Origin: Eopsaltria australis
Lineage: Eukaryota; Chordata; Aves; Passeriformes; Petroicidae
Direction: 5' to 3'
Assembly (NCBI GenBank): GCA_034509425.1
Contig: JAVTVJ010011652.1
Coordinates: forward strand, 6,997,501-7,061,500
Length of the DNA: 64,000 bases
In this document: positions 1 to 24,880 of the stretch, piece by piece
How the letters are laid out: the number at the start of each line of letters is the position of its first letter
Numbering within the stretch: the stretch's first letter is position 1
Notes under the pieces: generated by a model
The model's database searches: none
What the model saw: only the letters and a program-made list of their open reading frames with translations
What the model was told of the DNA's origin: nothing
Program-made: the position numbers and the translations under genes

Positions 1-1771
<1,771 letters not shown>

Positions 1772-2112
1772 TTACACCTCATATGCCTGGCAAGAAGTTA
1801 GCAATTCTCGTTAATAAGCATTTGCCTATAAAAGACACACAGATGCAGAGAGATCCATTATGGAATTGCAGGTTTCCTGTCTTTTGAGACTGTTAGGTTT
1901 GTAAAGGGGGGGAAAGAAACCACAGTAACACCCCGACTTCCACTACTGAAGTATTTTTCAAAACAACCAAAAATCATGTCTTCATCTGAAAAGGAAAAGA
2001 CAGTCTTGCCCTCATGAGATTTCTGAGTCACAGACTTGTATAAATGATAGAGCTTTATAGTTGGGGCACAGAGAACCTTTGAATTTGTTTTTTCCTTCCC
2101 TAAAAGCTATTA

Positions 2113-2167
2113 AAGTCACTGCATTTATTTCACTTTAATAAAATAAAAAAATTAATTAAGTCACTGC
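2113..2167. repeat. Direct 10-bp repeats flanking an AT-rich 35-bp segment
   Basis: The 10-mer aagtcactgc occurs at 2113-2122 and 2158-2167. Between them lies an AT-rich stretch with runs of taaaataaaaaaattaatt type. The pattern resembles a short insertion with target-site duplication, but a local duplication fits equally well. Confidence 0.6.
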
Positions 2168-3768
2168 TTGGGGCCTAGAAAGTTGCTCTAGAGAGATGCT
2201 CTACACAAATCAGACACAACTGGGGCTGCCACAGTTCATATGGGAAGAGTTACTCAAAGTGAGAGAAAGTACAGGTCAGTTCAAACCATGTGGGATTAAT
2301 GCCTGACACACAGAACACAATCCCTATCCACTTGATCTTCAGTGTTTCCAACAGGAGCTGTTTGAAGCAGAAAAGCTCATCCTTGTGTGGGAGAGGTAAG
2401 CCAGGGACGACGAGAATTACACATGCAAATTGATAAGCTTTCCCAACACCTCATTTCAGAACAGGACCATTAACAACCCGTCATCTGCTAAAGATACTAT
2501 TCTCAATTTAGAACAGAGAAACCAGAACTGTAGCTTTCATCTTTTTTAGCCGTGGCTTCACCGACAGACCTGTATTTAAGCTACACAATCCTTTCATCCA
2601 CAAAACAAGTAGAGAAGCAGCACTGTAAGACTATGTCTGTTGAGCAGGTGTTTATGGAACTCCATCGAGTCTTGTACACTACATGAACAATGCCTTGCTT
2701 GCTGTTAAATCCACATCTTCCTGTTGAACTGCTTCCTTGCACCAAGGACACGCTCATGTGCACATGAGCCGTAGGAGTCCGAGCCTTCTAAGGAATTACT
2801 GCCCCTCAGCTGAGATGTGATAACCGATCATGGACATGTTTCTTTCAAGTCACAGAGGCAAAATAAAGCATGAAGACAGACTAGGAGCATCTAGGCAGGC
2901 AGTTACTGCATCTTAGAGGAGGGGAAGTACTAATTTCCAAGTGGAGCTGGCAAACTTCAGACAAAACAACTTTATAATTTTCCACCCATGAATATAGGTT
3001 GAACATGGCAGAGAAAGATGATCGTCTGAAAGGCCTGAATGTGGCAAGTCTTTATATGTCAAAGAGAGACAGCACAAACAATAGGAAGGCATTTTTCCAC
3101 AAGCTCTCCTGTTTAAAGGCCTCATCTCTGAGGTGAAAGGACCAAGTTTACGACGAAAGGCAATACCAGCTGCAAGAAACCATTCAAGACCCTGGTCTCT
3201 CTGCCAGACTGCCCACCCAAGGGCTAAAACATCATGGTGTTCTGGGATGGAGACAACTGTCCTCTGAAACCTGAAGTCATCAACGGAGGTCACACAAGCC
3301 AGACAGAAATCCATTTTAAAGAGTACAGTTCAATCACCTGTGCAGTCTGCATTAAATGTGTCGGGAGAGTTTTTCACTTGGAGTCAAAAAGTCTCATGGA
3401 ACAGGCTTAGACCTTCCTGCAAAAAGTCCAACATCTCTTTCTGGAGAAGGCGCCAGAGTGCAATTAGAGCCAGCTGGCCAGTGGTATCGAGTCCTCTTTG
3501 GTTTGTTCCCTGAGCTCTTCCTAATGGGGTGTACTTGCTAGTCGTTAATCTGACGGACTCTAGACATGCAGTGCGGCACTTGGCATTCATCCTTACCTTT
3601 CAGACCAATTTAAAGTTACTGGTCCACCCCTGGTATATGTCTCAGAGGGTTCATGCCGACACTGAACACAGGAGAGGAGAGAATTTAAAAAGAAAAACAC
3701 AACAGTGGCATTATTTGTCACCCCACAATCCAGCCTCCCTTCCCGCCTGTGCTGTCCCCCCCACCTCA

Positions 3769-14218
<10,450 letters not shown>

Positions 14219-14930
14219 TGGGATGACAGGAGCATTATGGAGTTCAATAAATGCAAATGCAAAGTGACAAACCTGGTACAAAATAAGCGCATGTGCTGGC
14301 ACTGGGGACTGATTGGTTGGATGAACACACTACAGGAGTCAGCAGCGTGTCCCTGCAGCAACGAAAAGGAACTGTGTGCTGACATCAGCACACGTGCAGC
14401 AGGCAGGTCAAGGCAAGGGATTATTCCCCTCTATTTGGCACCTGAAGCACTGGCACTCAGTTTGGGGTTCTCCAGTACAAGAAAGACATCTAGAGACTGA
14501 AACAGTTTCAGTGGATGGATCCTAAGATGGGCTGGGGCTGGAGCCCATGATGCACAAGGAAAAGCACAGGGCACTGCATTGGTTGAGTCTTGTAAAGAAA
14601 AGGCAAAAAGAAAGGACTTAAAAGTCTTTCTGTACCTCATAGTAGGCTATGGAGAACACAGAACTAGAGTCCTTTGAGCTAGATACTGACGGGACAAGAG
14701 ACAATAAATGCAAGTTTCAAACATGGAGACTCTCTTTAAATAATGAAAGCTTGTTCCTCACAAGGGTGGTCAAACACTGCAACAGGGGCCCAGAGGGGCA
14801 GTGAAATCTCCAGCTTTGGAGGTATCCAAAACTCAGTGACCTGCGCCAACTTCAAAAGCGGCCCATTCCAAAGAGGGGGCTGGACCAGATGACCTCCAGA
14901 AGTCCCTTGCTAAATTACCCAGTGATTTTA
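14219..14930 (+). mobile_element. CR1 LINE, 5'-truncated diverged 3' end
   Basis: The segment follows the CR1 3' region in order: a block like catggagttcaataaatgcaa followed by aaagtgacaaacctgg (end of the reverse-transcriptase ORF), then a conserved untranslated block around ctcacaagggtggtcaaaca, then the terminal ctggaccagatgacctccag. Several internal gaps and substitutions show that it is old. Its orientation is antisense to CNNM2. CR1 elements move by target-primed reverse transcription, are usually 5'-truncated and end in short tandem motifs instead of poly(A). The coding part here is broken and not functional. Boundaries are approximate because no flanking duplication is visible. Confidence 0.8.
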
Positions 14931-17880
14931 AGAGACTTTGAAGAGTGGCCTGACTGAAATCCCAACCCAAACTTCATTTTTTAATTCTCATTCCTAAATT
15001 TCTAAAAAAATTGCAAAACTTTCAGTACATAAGGATATATAAAGACAGCAAGTTTTACCGATCTGGAACGCCACAATCTGGCCTTGTATGTGAGCAAATC
15101 TAATAACAAAATGATACTACTAGCCAGACTATGCTGCAGAAAATTACAATACTGCTGCCATAGCTTTAGGGCAAATGGAGGCTCTCAGGAACGAGTGATC
15201 CAACACCAAAAGTGTGACTTAGGGACTCTGAGCAGTGAGCCACAACCTCTAGTGATGTGTATAAGCTTGCACTATGAGAAAGCAACTTGAAATGCCTCTA
15301 TTTCTGCTGAAGGAGGTTTATGAACTCATTAACTGGGAAGATTTGTAGGTCTCATTTGTCCCCTGCAAGAGGCAGATCTCACTAAAGGCTCCTGGTTTAG
15401 TTTTTTAAAAAATTAAAAGAAAAATCAGTGTTAAATCAAAGCTATGGTAGACATTTATAAAACAGAAGACTCTTGTTAAGTCAGTTTGTGGTAAAACAAG
15501 AATCAGGCTAGTCCATTTTTGTTAAAACCAGTAATCTGAGTCCATTTGCTGTTGGTTAGTGCCCTGGAACATTAAGCCATAGCCTGTTAAATATGCCTTC
15601 AATGACATGGAGAAAAATCCCATGTGGTGTTTAGCTGCCCTTGAATTTGCTAACTAACAATCTCTCGCTGTTTAATCTTACAGGACTGTTTTTGTTTTGT
15701 CTGATTTGTACAAAGGTAAACACTGGTCTGTCAGTGAGATTCACAGGTACAACAACACATTATTCAAAACAATCAATTTTAAAACGTGTTGTATAATTTA
15801 TCCATTAAAAATAACTCCCTCTAGAATAGCCCTGGCTGCAAGCAATTATACCAAGCTAAAAAGTGTTTTCCTAAATTTCTTTTCTGCACCACAGTTCAAG
15901 GACATTAAATCTCCCTTCTATTAGCAGAAATTTGCATTCATGCTGTTTGTTTTTTCTCTTTGATTATTTTCAATGGGGCAATCAGACTGCTACTTTCTCC
16001 AAACACACACACAAACTGGTGCACACTGTCTTTAGGTTCATAACACAACACCATTCACAGAATCAAGAGGAACCCAAAACTTCTGCAAAAACATAATCTA
16101 GATTTAGACTCGGCTTTTCAGAATCTGCTCTTTTCAGCACCAAAGCATAATTTTTAATAAATATTTGGGAAGGGAACCTAATAAATAACATTTAATACAG
16201 CCACATGAAAATCCTCCAGACTCTCAAAGGAAATGAGTGAAAGTATCAGCACAACCACTGGGAATACAGTGATTCTCCTTTAAACCAGAGAGCTCGGTCT
16301 CGTACAAACATTAACTAGAAACCACAGCAGCCTTCACAGGAAAATAAAAAAGTAGCACTTTAAATAGACTCTTTGTGTTAAAGTCCATTTAGTGGGAGGA
16401 CACCAAAAAAAGCAAAAATCAGGGAGAGTTTCAGAATGACTTCCTGACAGTGAATTGTATTTGTAAGGAATACTTTCCCAAGGGAAACGACAGAAGCTCA
16501 GTTACTTGCAACTTTGAAAACTTGACTGGACAAAGCTCCTAGAAAGGACTCAAAAATTCTCCAGTGCCCTGTGGCAGATGGAAGAGAAGCGATGAGCTAA
16601 CATTTTCCATCTACACCAGGCTAGCAATCTGTATAGGCGCTCCAACTCAACTGCTGCTGCCTTCCCTTCAATCCCTGCTGGTAAGACCTTGGTGAGACAC
16701 ACACTGACAAACTTAATTTGCTTTGCTGCTGCTCCTAAACATGAGAGCCCAGCTGCAGCTTTACCTGCAACTGAACTGAACCCGGCAACCAACTCGGATC
16801 AGAAGCTGGGAAGTCTCCATAGGTACATGAGTAAAAGAAATTAGCTGGGAACCAGAAATAATTTCAGTGTAAGGAAAAAAGGTAATTTCAACTCAGAGCT
16901 CTGCTATCAAAGCAGAAATCTTAGGGAAGAATCAGATGTGAGAATATTTAGGGAAATACAAGGTGTAGGTAGGCATCAAGAATGAAATTGAAGAATGGAG
17001 AGAAAAAGTTTTAGAAACTCCTTGAGCATTACTAATGACTCCCTTGCCATGAACAGCATGGCAATGCCTCCCAGTCAGGCAGTGCTTTTGCAGTAGGGAA
17101 TTTGTGCTGAATATGGCTGGAGTTAACAATAACCAGGGTCCATGAGGGTATAAAATGCACACCACTAGCTGGGCTGCTCTCAGTGTTGGCCAGAATTCTC
17201 AGTTCAGCCCAGTAAATGAGCAAACACAAGCTGCTTCCCAGAACTGGAAGCATTTTTCTGTCTTAGAGAAGTATCCACTGGACCTGGAGTGGGAGAGGAA
17301 GAGAAGGAAAACCTAACACTTGAGAAATAAACCTTTCCTGAAAACAAAGTGGTTTTAGACACCTGTCTGACGCTCTAACCTGAGTACAGGGTTGTGACAC
17401 CAGGGCACTGGTGACTTGAGTGAGGTGGAAGTTTAAAAACAAAATTAAGGAACCACTTCAGAAGTGCAGCAAACTAAAGCTGATAGAAGAGGTGGCAACA
17501 AGAAGAGAAAATACTGAATCTGGAGAGAGGCCTAGGACTATTTGGTCTGACAAAGAACAAAACAGTTCAGATAAAATTTAAGGCAAGCAAACAGAATATT
17601 GAAGTCATTCTTGGTCATGGTTCAAGTCTTCCACACTGGATTCAAAAGATACTGAAGTGTGGCTTATGCTGATGTGATTTCCCCTGTGCCCCCACTTCCC
17701 AAGGCAAGTAATGACCTTTTGGAAAGAAGTGTAAGAAATGCATCTCCTTACTGACTCGCACCTCTACAGCACGATCAACAAGGAATTTTTTTTAGTGTTC
17801 AAGTGCCCTAAAAAGGAGCCACACTAATTTTATTACTTCCCTGTTTGTTCAAGATTGTCCCACTGATTTCAGCATTCCTT
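14931..17880 (-). other. CNNM2: CNNM2 long intron, unique sequence
   Basis: There is no recognisable exon or transposon. It is an AT-rich intronic stretch with a short CA run near 16003. An 80-residue minus-strand frame at 16550-16792 has no family features. Confidence 0.75.
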
Positions 17881-18180
17881 CAGGGATGAGGAGCAGGCAC
17901 CGGCCCGGCAGAAGTGCCGCCAGCAGAGGGAGCACAAAACCTTGGGTTTGCTGAGCTCCACGCTCCGGGTCCTCCCCAGAGCGCAGTCCAGCAGCCGGAG
18001 AGAAGAGGTCCCGGATTCGGGCCTGGCTGCTGGCTGGATGCTCTGAGAGATGTGTCCTTCAGTCTGCGATCCACAGCAATGAGCCCTGTCTGCCGTGGCC
18101 TGCTCAGCATCTCCTCCTGCAGCTTTGCATTGCTATGATTTGTCCCACCCCAGCTTCCTCCGCCTTCCCTGCCCTAGGGG
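17881..18180. promoter_or_regulatory. CpG-enriched intronic patch
   Basis: About a dozen CpG dinucleotides fall in roughly 300 bp, while the flanking intron is strongly CpG-depleted. The patch is also locally GC-rich (for example caccggcccggcagaag and gtcccggattcgggcc). It contains a strong CTCF-like motif at 17920-17933, and just to its right a TATA-like sequence within a near-palindrome (18192-18212, tgagctctttataagggctc plus a). These are properties of an unmethylated regulatory element or small intragenic promoter. This is inference from composition alone; no transcript evidence is available. Confidence 0.45.
17920..17933 (+). promoter_or_regulatory. CTCF-like binding motif
   Basis: The sequence ccagcagagggagc matches the core CTCF consensus CCASYAGRKGGCRS at 13 of 14 positions, with A for C at position 12. 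It lies in the CpG-enriched patch. CTCF sites of this form act in chromatin looping and insulation; whether this one is occupied cannot be known from sequence. Confidence 0.55.
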
Positions 18181-21100
18181 GGACAATTTCTTGAGCTCTT
18201 TATAAGGGCTCAGGAGAAAAACTGTCACCTCCTTTGTCTCCTCCAGACCAACAGGCTGCTACCACAAACCAGCAATGAATCCACTAAAGGAAAACAAGAA
18301 CACCAAGAGGTGTATGTTTATGAGCAACAAAAATAGAAGTCAATCCAAAACAACAATAAACTCGGGTGACTTTGATGTTCAGGTAACCAAAACACAAAAC
18401 CGACAGAAACAACAGCCTTGGAGCACCTCAGCCAAAAATCCTACTGATCTAATCCGTCCTCTAATCCTGCCTCCCCCAATTCCTAGAACAGACTGGGTTT
18501 AATTCAGGGAGCTTCTAGATTTTGGCATCTACACCATGGGATTTTAAATCCGACAAAGGTAAAGAACTAGAAGGCACAACAGAAACATGTTTGGACATTA
18601 GGAGAAGGTTAGCTGAGGCCAGCACGCTTACATAAGGACCTAAACCGTGCTGAGAGCAAAGAGCATGAGCTGAAAAGGAAGAGCAGCATCTTGGGACTGT
18701 GGGTCATGAAAGGAACTGGGGGCTGGATACACTCTGTTTTTTTATTATCATCATCAGCTCCTATAGTTTACTTTTAGTTCACTATTTAGGAAATAAATTT
18801 AAAAGGGTTCTTGTGTTACCAGCATCTTAGTTCATTAATATTCTATTTTAATGACTTGTTTTACTTCAGGCCATTTCTATCACATGCAGTTTGCAATTCC
18901 AGCAGCTCCAAACCCAGCCTGGTCGATGCTGCCATCAGATTTTTCAAGCTCAGTGCAAGGCTTTCAAAATCATATTGTGGCAGAAGCCAGGGGAAGATTA
19001 ACAAAAAGCTACCCTGTTAACTTTCTAAATTGGTGACAACACCTTCATCAGGTGTCTGTACAAGCCCAAGAGCATTTAGGTGTGTGCTCTGCCACAGTGC
19101 CCAAAGCTGTGGGATAAACATACCCCTAAAACACAACCAGTGCCAGTGACCTTGACTTTGCACGAGCGCAGGATCGGGGCCACGTGAGCTCTGACACTGC
19201 ACATTTGTTTCTCTGGAACACAACACGGGCACAGGGATTCACACAGTGCCATTACAGAGCAGCTCCCGAGCCCTGCAGCACAACACCAAGGACACTGCAG
19301 CAATCTGCAGGCACAAGAAACACAGCCACCTTCTCCCACTGGCTTTTCTTTTGGGTCAGGTCCCATGAGGGGCAGCGCTGCAGGAAGAGCTGCCACAAAA
19401 CTGTGCTTCACACTGTCAGCAAATTCAAGGGGAAGGGGGAATATCCTCTGGCTGGAAAGTGTCTCTTTTAAAAACTAAAGATATGGCACACCTAAATATA
19501 GAAAAGTGCCAAGACACACCCAAAGTTAGAGAACTGGGAACTTCACAGGGGTGACCAATTTAATGTTTCTTAGGTCACATTTTCACTTTCCTTTGGTGCA
19601 CTTTTAGCTAATGACACAGATCACAGCTGGATCCAGAGCCATGCCTCTTCATCGAGAACACATACAGAGCAACTGTTATGGATATGGGGTGGGGGAAGTA
19701 ATTTAAACCACCCCAAGCCACACTGGAACTGTCTGTCTGACACCAAAGCAGAAGGACAGAAGAGCACCTGTGATTTCAGAACTGGGCGTCACATATCTAA
19801 ATGCCTGCAAACTGCAGGTTTTTTGCAAAACAACAATACAATAATATATAGAGGAGGGGCAAATCCCTAATTTTGCATTTTGCTAAGGATTTAAGTAGAT
19901 CTTGTGTTACTTTTAAAGCCCATCATGCAAAGAACCCAAAAGAATTTGTTCAAATGCTGACTCATTATCCCCAGAAAAAGGAAAGATTACAGAAAACTGC
20001 CTTGTTTGAAAGAATGACAATTCTGACGGTATATTTGAACGCGTTCTTACTCTTTTCCGAGAACAAACATAAATTGCCTGGCTTTGTTCCAAGGAGTTAT
20101 TAATTACTCACAAATGTAAGATTTTCAAGTGAATTAGTAATACAACATCCTCTTTTCAACCACACAAGGCAAGATTAATTTTCTGAAAAATTGCACTACT
20201 GGGTCATATCTTAGAAATAGGAACTTCAAAGATCAATCTCTGTGGCTATTATGCTATTAATATTTTTAATTACTGACTTGATACAAAAACTTCTTAAAGT
20301 TTCCATTTGTGAACAGCCATCTAATTAGTGGTTTTTTGGGCCACCCTGCATAGCCCTCTGGTAGCTTGAGTTTGTCCAGAGCTCTTGAAAGAGGAGGGTA
20401 AACTCTCAGATAACACAGCAAAGCCTTGCTCCATCAGCAACACCTACTGAAGAGAACTGGAGATAAGGTGAAGTGAGAGCCTTGCCCCTGAGCAAGAAGA
20501 CACTGGAGATAAAAGAGGAGAAAAGGGAGTCTTCAGAGATTGAATTTGTGAACTTGCCACTTGCTATTTTTACTGTGATAAAGAGCTCCTTTACTCCAGA
20601 AGACTAAATCACGATTGCTCAACAGCTTTCCAGCTGCTGGGTATTGATGACAGAGGATGACATGTGACTCACACCTACAGTACAATATTATTCAAATTCT
20701 CCTTGTCAAATATTTACATGAAGTGAAGAGCTGTAATATTTTAGTGATATAACAGGAATTCTGTGGGAATAGTATTTCTTTCATGATGCTTAGCTCAGGG
20801 AAGATATAGTAGAGACAGCCCTGTTTTCTTTATTATTCTGCAGAAGTATTTATCATTATTTCACCCTATCCAAAATTAATCTGTTTTTGCTCACAGCTAA
20901 CCTAAATATCAGCTTTAATATCCCTGACTTCTGAGACTGTTTATTTTGACAATTTTACTCAAGAACAAGCTTTGTGGTATAGCTTCTTATAGGGAATGGG
21001 GCTATTGATCTAAGCAGAACACTCATTTAATCTCCTGGCAAGGGACAGGTCTCTACTGTCTTTCAAGATGTTCACCTTTGTAAATGTGTGTGTTAGAGCA

Positions 21101-23010
21101 TCTCAGTGATTTTGTCTAAGCCTAATACTTAGAGCTGTCTAAGCTCTTATACTAACACCATGTAATAGCATTGCATCCAGGTATCTCAGGATAACAAGGG
21201 CTCACAAGCGTCTGTGTGAATCATCTGGTACACGCAGCTTCAATCCATTCACGTGATGTACTCAACAACTCCTGCCACACTCACAAGAGCTACAGTGAAG
21301 CATAACTCCACTAGCTATGGAGGCAACCTCAATTACCATGGTTGAACCCACTGGCACAGGGCAGTTTAGTGTCCCTTGTGAGGGCAGAGGATGAATTAAA
21401 ACTCATGCAATCCGTACAGCTTTACCCACAAAACTGTACCCACACTAAGAATGTATTACCAGCATCCCTGCATCCCAAAACCACTCTGACCATGGAAATG
21501 GCCTCAGAGAAACAGTGTCCTATTGCTGTGACTTCTGCCTTGCTTTTGTTTATTTTTAGCTAGGATTAGGCTGAGTTCTTCTACATCCCAATAAACACTA
21601 AAGTAAAACAGCTCAAACTTCTGCTAGAAGAGACATGGACAACAAGGTCACGCAACATACAATACACATGCTTCACTGTTATCTTCCGTGACTGCTTGCA
21701 AATCCAAACATTCTGGGTATGCCACGGCAGCACAAACCCCAACCAGAAAAACAGTCTACTAGGCTCTGAGGACTTGCAATTAAATCTATAGTATAAACAA
21801 CAGTATTTATCTAGCATATTAACAATAGCAGAACGGATGTCTGTCACTGTTAGTGGTTCACAGGAGAATATCCACAGACTGGGGCACGAGAGTTTGGAAA
21901 ATGAAAGATTCCCAGCCAGACTCTTTATTGGGGTCTGCAACTCTTGAATTTCTTCCTGCATCTTCTGTTTGTTCAAGGAAGGTCCCTCCACAAAGGCAGC
22001 TACAACCAAGTGATGCTGTCTGCACAGAACAGGTCAGGGCTGAGCTCTCATCTCTGCCTCAGAGGAAGCAATAGGAAAAATCTCCTCTCTTAGCCACAAA
22101 CCACATTTTCATGAAACTTACAGAAACATGATATTTCTGACTTTTCCAAATCAATTACTTCTAAAGCTATGGAAGACTAAGGTAGGTAAGGAAAAAAAAA
22201 TAAACAACAAACTGATTAAAAATAAACTACACAAAATCCCAACCAAGCCAAATAAAAATAACCAGACACAAAAACCCCCACCCATCCCCTGAAGCAGCCT
22301 CCTTCACAGCAGCAGCAGTTCAGATCCTATGCCAGTCCCCAAATGACAGAAGACAACAAACTTCAAAATATTGCTATGATTTCCACTTACAGGAAGAGAT
22401 TGTAATTTCTTCACAAGAGAAAAGAACAAAACCCAAACAAATTTGCTAGAAAGCCATTAATAAAAACAATTATATAAACCCTGACTTTATACCATGCACA
22501 ATTTAGTAGAAACACCACGTATTTCCAAGTAGAGCTCAAATACACATTTAGTCTAAATATTACAGACTATGTATGATCCAGTGCTCTGCATCTCAACAGG
22601 TTCATTTGGGAAGGTCCCCGTCCTTCCAGGATCCAGGAGCCTGGCCACAGTCACTGCATCTCTGTCCTTACAAGGGTTAGACAAACAGACCAGTGAGCCC
22701 TGGCAAAAGGAAATGCATTTGGAGTTCACAGAGGGGCTATCGCTTGGCTATTTCTGTAGTGCCTGCATCTAAAAAAAGAGCCAGTTCACACAAGTAGCTA
22801 TTTTACCTTACTGTCCCACAAGATCTAAATGCATTTTTTCCGATTACACTTTCCCACCATAAAATACACAGCAAAATGTGACACATATTTTTAAATATTC
22901 CTATGAAAGGATTTTGCTTATATATAGAAACATGAGTATATATGGAAACATACAAAACTCTGTGTTTATATATAGACGTCTCCTCACTGTATAACTAATA
23001 TTAGTTCATG

Positions 23011-23054
23011 GAACTGAAGTCACACACAACAACAACAACAAAAAGAACTGAAGT
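23011..23054. repeat. (CAA)5 tract flanked by a 10-bp direct repeat
   Basis: The 10-mer gaactgaagt occurs at 23011-23020 and again at 23045-23054, on either side of a CA/CAA-rich tract. The tract has five CAA units at 23027-23041. It is either microsatellite-associated slippage or a short insertion with duplicated target. Confidence 0.7.
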
Positions 23055-24263
23055 TCCAGGGAGCTTTGCCATAAAGTACACAAAGCAGAAAAAAACCTCT
23101 TGGATTTATGATAATCTCTGCGTGAAACGCTGAATGGTAAATTCCCTTGAGAACTTCTCTGACACAAGAAATACACAACAAAATAAACAAACGAGGAGAC
23201 AAGTCCAAGAGGCTCTCACTGAAGAGACATCTAGTTCACTCTTTTCCCTTTTATTTCCTCCTGCATTCCAACAAAATCTGTCGTGAACCATAAGAAGAGA
23301 GGCACAAACAGGTCCTTCTGGGGTCCTCTTCCAAAGCCCATCTTCTGGGGAGCCAGGAGACCATTATCTTCCCTATGATAAAGCATTTCAAATGACTACC
23401 AAAAGTGTTGCCCTTCTGAGAGTGCTCCACACTGTAATGCGCCATCTGCATGAAAAAAAATGTATTTTGGCAGTTACATGAAGGTGACAAAAGTTCTTCA
23501 AGACTTATTCACAGAAGTCTGAAAGGTTTGACTTTTACTCTCTAATTATTCCTCCATGGTTTGGTGTCCCAAACACCACGTTTTTTGCATTTAACCAGAA
23601 GATGAATGTAAAATTGACTAATACATTTTGTGTTTAAGCTGAGGGAAACAAAACAAGCAGAAAATATAAGAGACATTTTTTAAAGAGGTAAAATCTAAAT
23701 ACTTTTTCCGTGCCTCCAGGGGAATTAGTAAAATGGATGAAGAATACCCCAACTATCAAACCCATCTCATCACATCTGCTCAAGCACTATCCTATCCACT
23801 CAGAGCACTATTACTACGCTACCTGAAACTGTCACAAGAGCCTGTTCTAACATAGCCCAAATCCCCTGCTTGAATGCCTTCCTTGATGAGTATAAAATCC
23901 TGGCTTTCGTGAGAAGGAGAATTTTCAGCAATAAAGGCCACACATTTTTGTAGTAGTTCCACAACAATTACCATCAATAAAAAGAACACTTGTGTGACCT
24001 GAACAACTAGCAGATCAAGGTTTTTTCTAAATTAAACTAATTTAAACCACTATTCATGGAGTTTAGTGGAGGGACTCAGGCAATAGCTGTGTGTAACAGG
24101 AGTGGCAGATGGCTTTACAGAAATAACAATATTTCTTTCAATCTTTAAGGGCTGGTGGTATCTCACCTTCTTATTTCCATGGCAACTGGATTCCCTTCTT
24201 ACCAAGAAGCTGTTGATGCTAAGTTTCCTCCTCTCTTCCCCTGTAACTCCTGTTGCATCAAAC

Positions 24264-24310
24264 AATTGTAAAAGCCAATGGATGAATAATTGTAAAAGCC
24301 AAGGATGAAT
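24264..24310 (+). repeat. Tandem duplication of a 24-bp unit
   Basis: The unit at 24264-24287, beginning aattgtaaaagccaatgg, is followed directly by a second copy at 24288-24310 that lacks one T (aattgtaaaagccaagg). The copies are otherwise identical, which suggests a recent duplication. Confidence 0.92.
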
Positions 24311-24728
24311 AAACTCAATTGCGCAACTGAAACAGTAAAATGTCAAGGTTTCCTTACCAAAACATTACAGATCTCTGTCCCACTTCACAGCATTATCACC
24401 ATCTCGATGGCTGGAAATTATTAACTATGTAATAGGTTCAGCTATTCAGGGCACAAGGCAAGGGTACCACCCTCTAACCTAGAGCAAGACTGGATCAGTG
24501 TGGTGAACACAGAACAAGAATAGTTCTAGATCCTGGGACCAGGAACTGCACATCTACCCAGCTTCACAGGAACACCAAGTTCTTTCAAGACCACAAGTGA
24601 TCAGGAGCTCAGATCTATTATTCATTGAGATGATGACATGTCTGGCAGAACAACAGCTCTTGGCAGGACAGTAAAATATTTATGCAGTGTAACAACTCAA
24701 AGAAAATGACTTGCCAAATTGTCTGCAA

Positions 24729-24880
24729 CAATGGTCTTCAACCTTTTTCAATTTATGGACTGCTAAAAATGCTCAGTGGGAATGCAGAACCCTGTAATAC
24801 TGAGCTCTCTACTGACAAAAAGCTTATTGTTTTTAAGATACCTTTTATTGAGATGTCTGAAATAGTCCTTGGATGCAAGC
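24729..24880 (+). mobile_element. Ancient hAT-like (Charlie-type) DNA transposon fragment
   Basis: The segment begins caatggtcttcaaccttttt, close to the terminal inverted repeat of non-autonomous hAT/Charlie elements (CAGTGGTYCTCAACC-type), and continues with atttatggactgctaaaaat and a series typical of those elements. No matching inverted repeat is clear on the right, so that end is lost or decayed. No transposase coding is present. It is an old, inactive copy. The family assignment comes from remembered terminal patterns. Confidence 0.5.

Larger units (their letters stand above)
18181..24728 (-). other. CNNM2: CNNM2 long intron, mostly unique sequence
   Basis: There is no exon I can support. 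Simple features include an A/C-rich stretch at about 22188-22290, two near copies of a TATATA-plus-gaaacat unit at 22919-22954, a (CAA)5 tract at 23027-23041 flanked by identical 10-mers, and the tandem duplication at 24264-24310. Confidence 0.75.
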
